NCBI RefSeq assembly: GCF_003112435.1
Contig: NZ_BDOQ01000006.1
Span: 186,001 to 250,000, forward strand
DNA: 64,000 nucleotides
Origin: Novimethylophilus kurashikiensis
GTDB lineage: Bacteria > Pseudomonadota > Gammaproteobacteria > Burkholderiales > Methylophilaceae
Direction: 5' to 3'
The position numbers were made by a program, and so were the translations under genes. The notes below the pieces were generated by a model. It ran no database searches and was not told where the DNA came from. It saw nothing but the letters and a program-made list of their open reading frames with translations. Below are positions 62,902-64,000 of the stretch, one piece after another (position 1 is the first letter of the stretch; each line of letters begins with the position of its first letter).

Positions 62902-64000
62902 GTGAGGAACAATCAACCGGTCACGAATAATGAATACGTATTGCGAGATGAAGCAGCCATCATCTCGCGCACCAATCACAAAGGCGTCATCACCGAATGC
63001 AACGACGAGTTCGTCGAGATTTCCGGCTATACCCTCGACGAATTAATCGGGCAAGCGCATAACCTGATCCGCCATCCCGACATTCCGCCTGCGGCATTCA
63101 AGGATTTGTGGGAGACATTAAAACGGGGCCGCCCCTGGGTCGGCATCGTCAAGAATCGTCGCAAGAACGGCGATTTCTATTGGGTCAAGGCGACGGTCGC
63201 ACCTCTGCCCGACGGCAGCGGTTACTCATCGGTTCGCATCAAACCTACACGCGATGAAATCCAGCAAGCCGAGGCGCTTTATCGCCGCATCAACAACGGC
63301 GAGAACATCCGGCTCAAGGAAGGCACCGTGGTGAAAACCGGGTTTGCTGCCGTGGCTGACTATTTCAATAGAGTATCTATCGCAAACGGCATCCTGGCTT
63401 CCGCGCTGCTGGCGAGCTTGTTCTTTATCGCGCTTCCGGCTATCGCTCTCTTCTTCCCGACAGCGCAGCTTGCGCTATGGACAACGTCGCTACTGGGCTG
63501 CGTCACGGTGGCTGTTAGCGCCCGACTTAACATCAAAAGCTTGGGGCAACGACTTAGGGTTGCGGAAGACGCGGTGACCTCGATTGCTACCGGCGACTTG
63601 ATCAAACCGCTGCCGCCCGCCGGCAACGATGAAATCAGCAACCTGATCGTCAAGGTCGCCATCATGCGAAATGCGCTGCATGAGTTGATTGCGGCTGTGC
63701 GACAAAACGTGGAAGCGTTGTATCGCTCTTCCTCGCATCTCACCCATTCTGCCGACGATACCGCTCAAGTCTCTATCGAGCAGTCTTCGGCTGCAGCAGG
63801 CATGGCGGCGGCGATTGAACAACTATCGGAATCGGTAGACGTAGTGGAAGGCAATTCCCGAAGAGCGCTAGCAATCACCCAGGACTCAGCTGCTCGTTCA
63901 AAGCAAGGCGGGGACATTATTCTCGCGGCCAGTCAAGAAATGCAGAACATTGCAGCTGCCGTCAAATCCACTGCGGAAACCATAAGCGGCCTAAAAGACA
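62902..64000 (+). CDS. Aer-like PAS-containing chemoreceptor, 3' end outside window
   Basis: Reading is open from a GTG at 62902 to the window end, with no stop. The product begins MRNNQPVTNNEYVLRDEAA, the usual opening of Aer-type energy-taxis receptors, followed by a PAS domain with GVITECNDEFVEISGYTLDEL, IRHPDIPPAAFKDLW and KNGDFYWVKA. Two hydrophobic helices (about residues 160-200) and a HAMP-like region then lead into a methyl-accepting coiled coil. Aer proteins bind FAD and sense redox state. GGGGAG lies eight bases before the GTG; an in-frame ATG at 62869 is the alternative. At least 366 residues are visible. Confidence 0.88.
   Translation, partial: MRNNQPVTNNEYVLRDEAAIISRTNHKGVITECNDEFVEISGYTLDELIGQAHNLIRHPDIPPAAFKDLWETLKRGRPWVGIVKNRRKNGDFYWVKATVAPLPDGSGYSSVRIKPTRDEIQQAEALYRRINNGENIRLKEGTVVKTGFAAVADYFNRVSIANGILASALLASLFFIALPAIALFFPTAQLALWTTSLLGCVTVAVSARLNIKSLGQRLRVAEDAVTSIATGDLIKPLPPAGNDEISNLIVKVAIMRNALHELIAAVRQNVEALYRSSSHLTHSADDTAQVSIEQSSAAAGMAAAIEQLSESVDVVEGNSRRALAITQDSAARSKQGGDIILAASQEMQNIAAAVKSTAETISGLKD

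Overview
The window reads as chromosome of an autotrophic betaproteobacterium, most likely of the Nitrosomonadales type (sulfur or iron oxidisers such as Sulfuricella or Gallionella relatives). The reasons are the betaproteobacterial gene orders (murJ-ribF-ileS-lspA, rplU-rpmA-obgE-proB, recA-recX-alaS-lysC, leuS-lptE-holA-proA-nadD-rsfS-rlmH), a class I phosphoribulokinase, a class I fructose-1,6-bisphosphatase and many c-di-GMP, chemotaxis and cytochrome genes. The placement is inference; no 16S gene is present. Genes are dense, with no gap much above 300 bases. I see no prophage, CRISPR array, toxin-antitoxin pair or complete insertion sequence.

Layout. 1-1984: the end of an ISC operon (hscA, fdx). 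2039-14514: a run of sensory genes, all on the minus strand. In transcription order these are a c-heme-sensing GGDEF-EAL protein, a terminator, a PocR-PAS-GAF-GGDEF diguanylate cyclase, a broken KTSC gene, a TonB-dependent receptor split by a one-base slip in a C6 run, a periplasmic solute-binding protein, and a hybrid histidine kinase. The last three overlap one another. 14747-18477: an OFA-type MFS carrier with its 41-residue small subunit, then phoB-phoR behind a three-repeat Pho box. 18492-25451: lipoprotein, lspA, ileS, ribF, murJ, and divergent rpsT. 25605-31646: purK-purE, proB-obgE-rpmA-rplU, divergent ispB, tRNA-Pro and tRNA-Ser. 31701-37179: lysC, alaS, recX, recA. 37267-39909: a chemoreceptor behind a dihaem peroxidase. 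40088-46127: pncC-pgpA-thiL-mog, a PDZ lipoprotein, darP, pmbA and mlaA. 46320-55930: fbp facing phrB, then the long leuS-to-rlmH block. 56069-62679: prkB, a membrane protein, thrB, a DUF2782 protein, a LOG protein and polA. 62902 to the end: the start of an Aer-like energy-taxis receptor.

Most of the window is core housekeeping. The part worth a second look is 2039-14514. It looks like an outer-membrane receptor, a periplasmic binding protein and a membrane kinase made together without any ABC permease, beside two enzymes that make or break c-di-GMP. The other non-standard items are a MITE-like double hairpin between holA and proA, a dispersed palindrome present twice, and a peroxidase-chemoreceptor pair.
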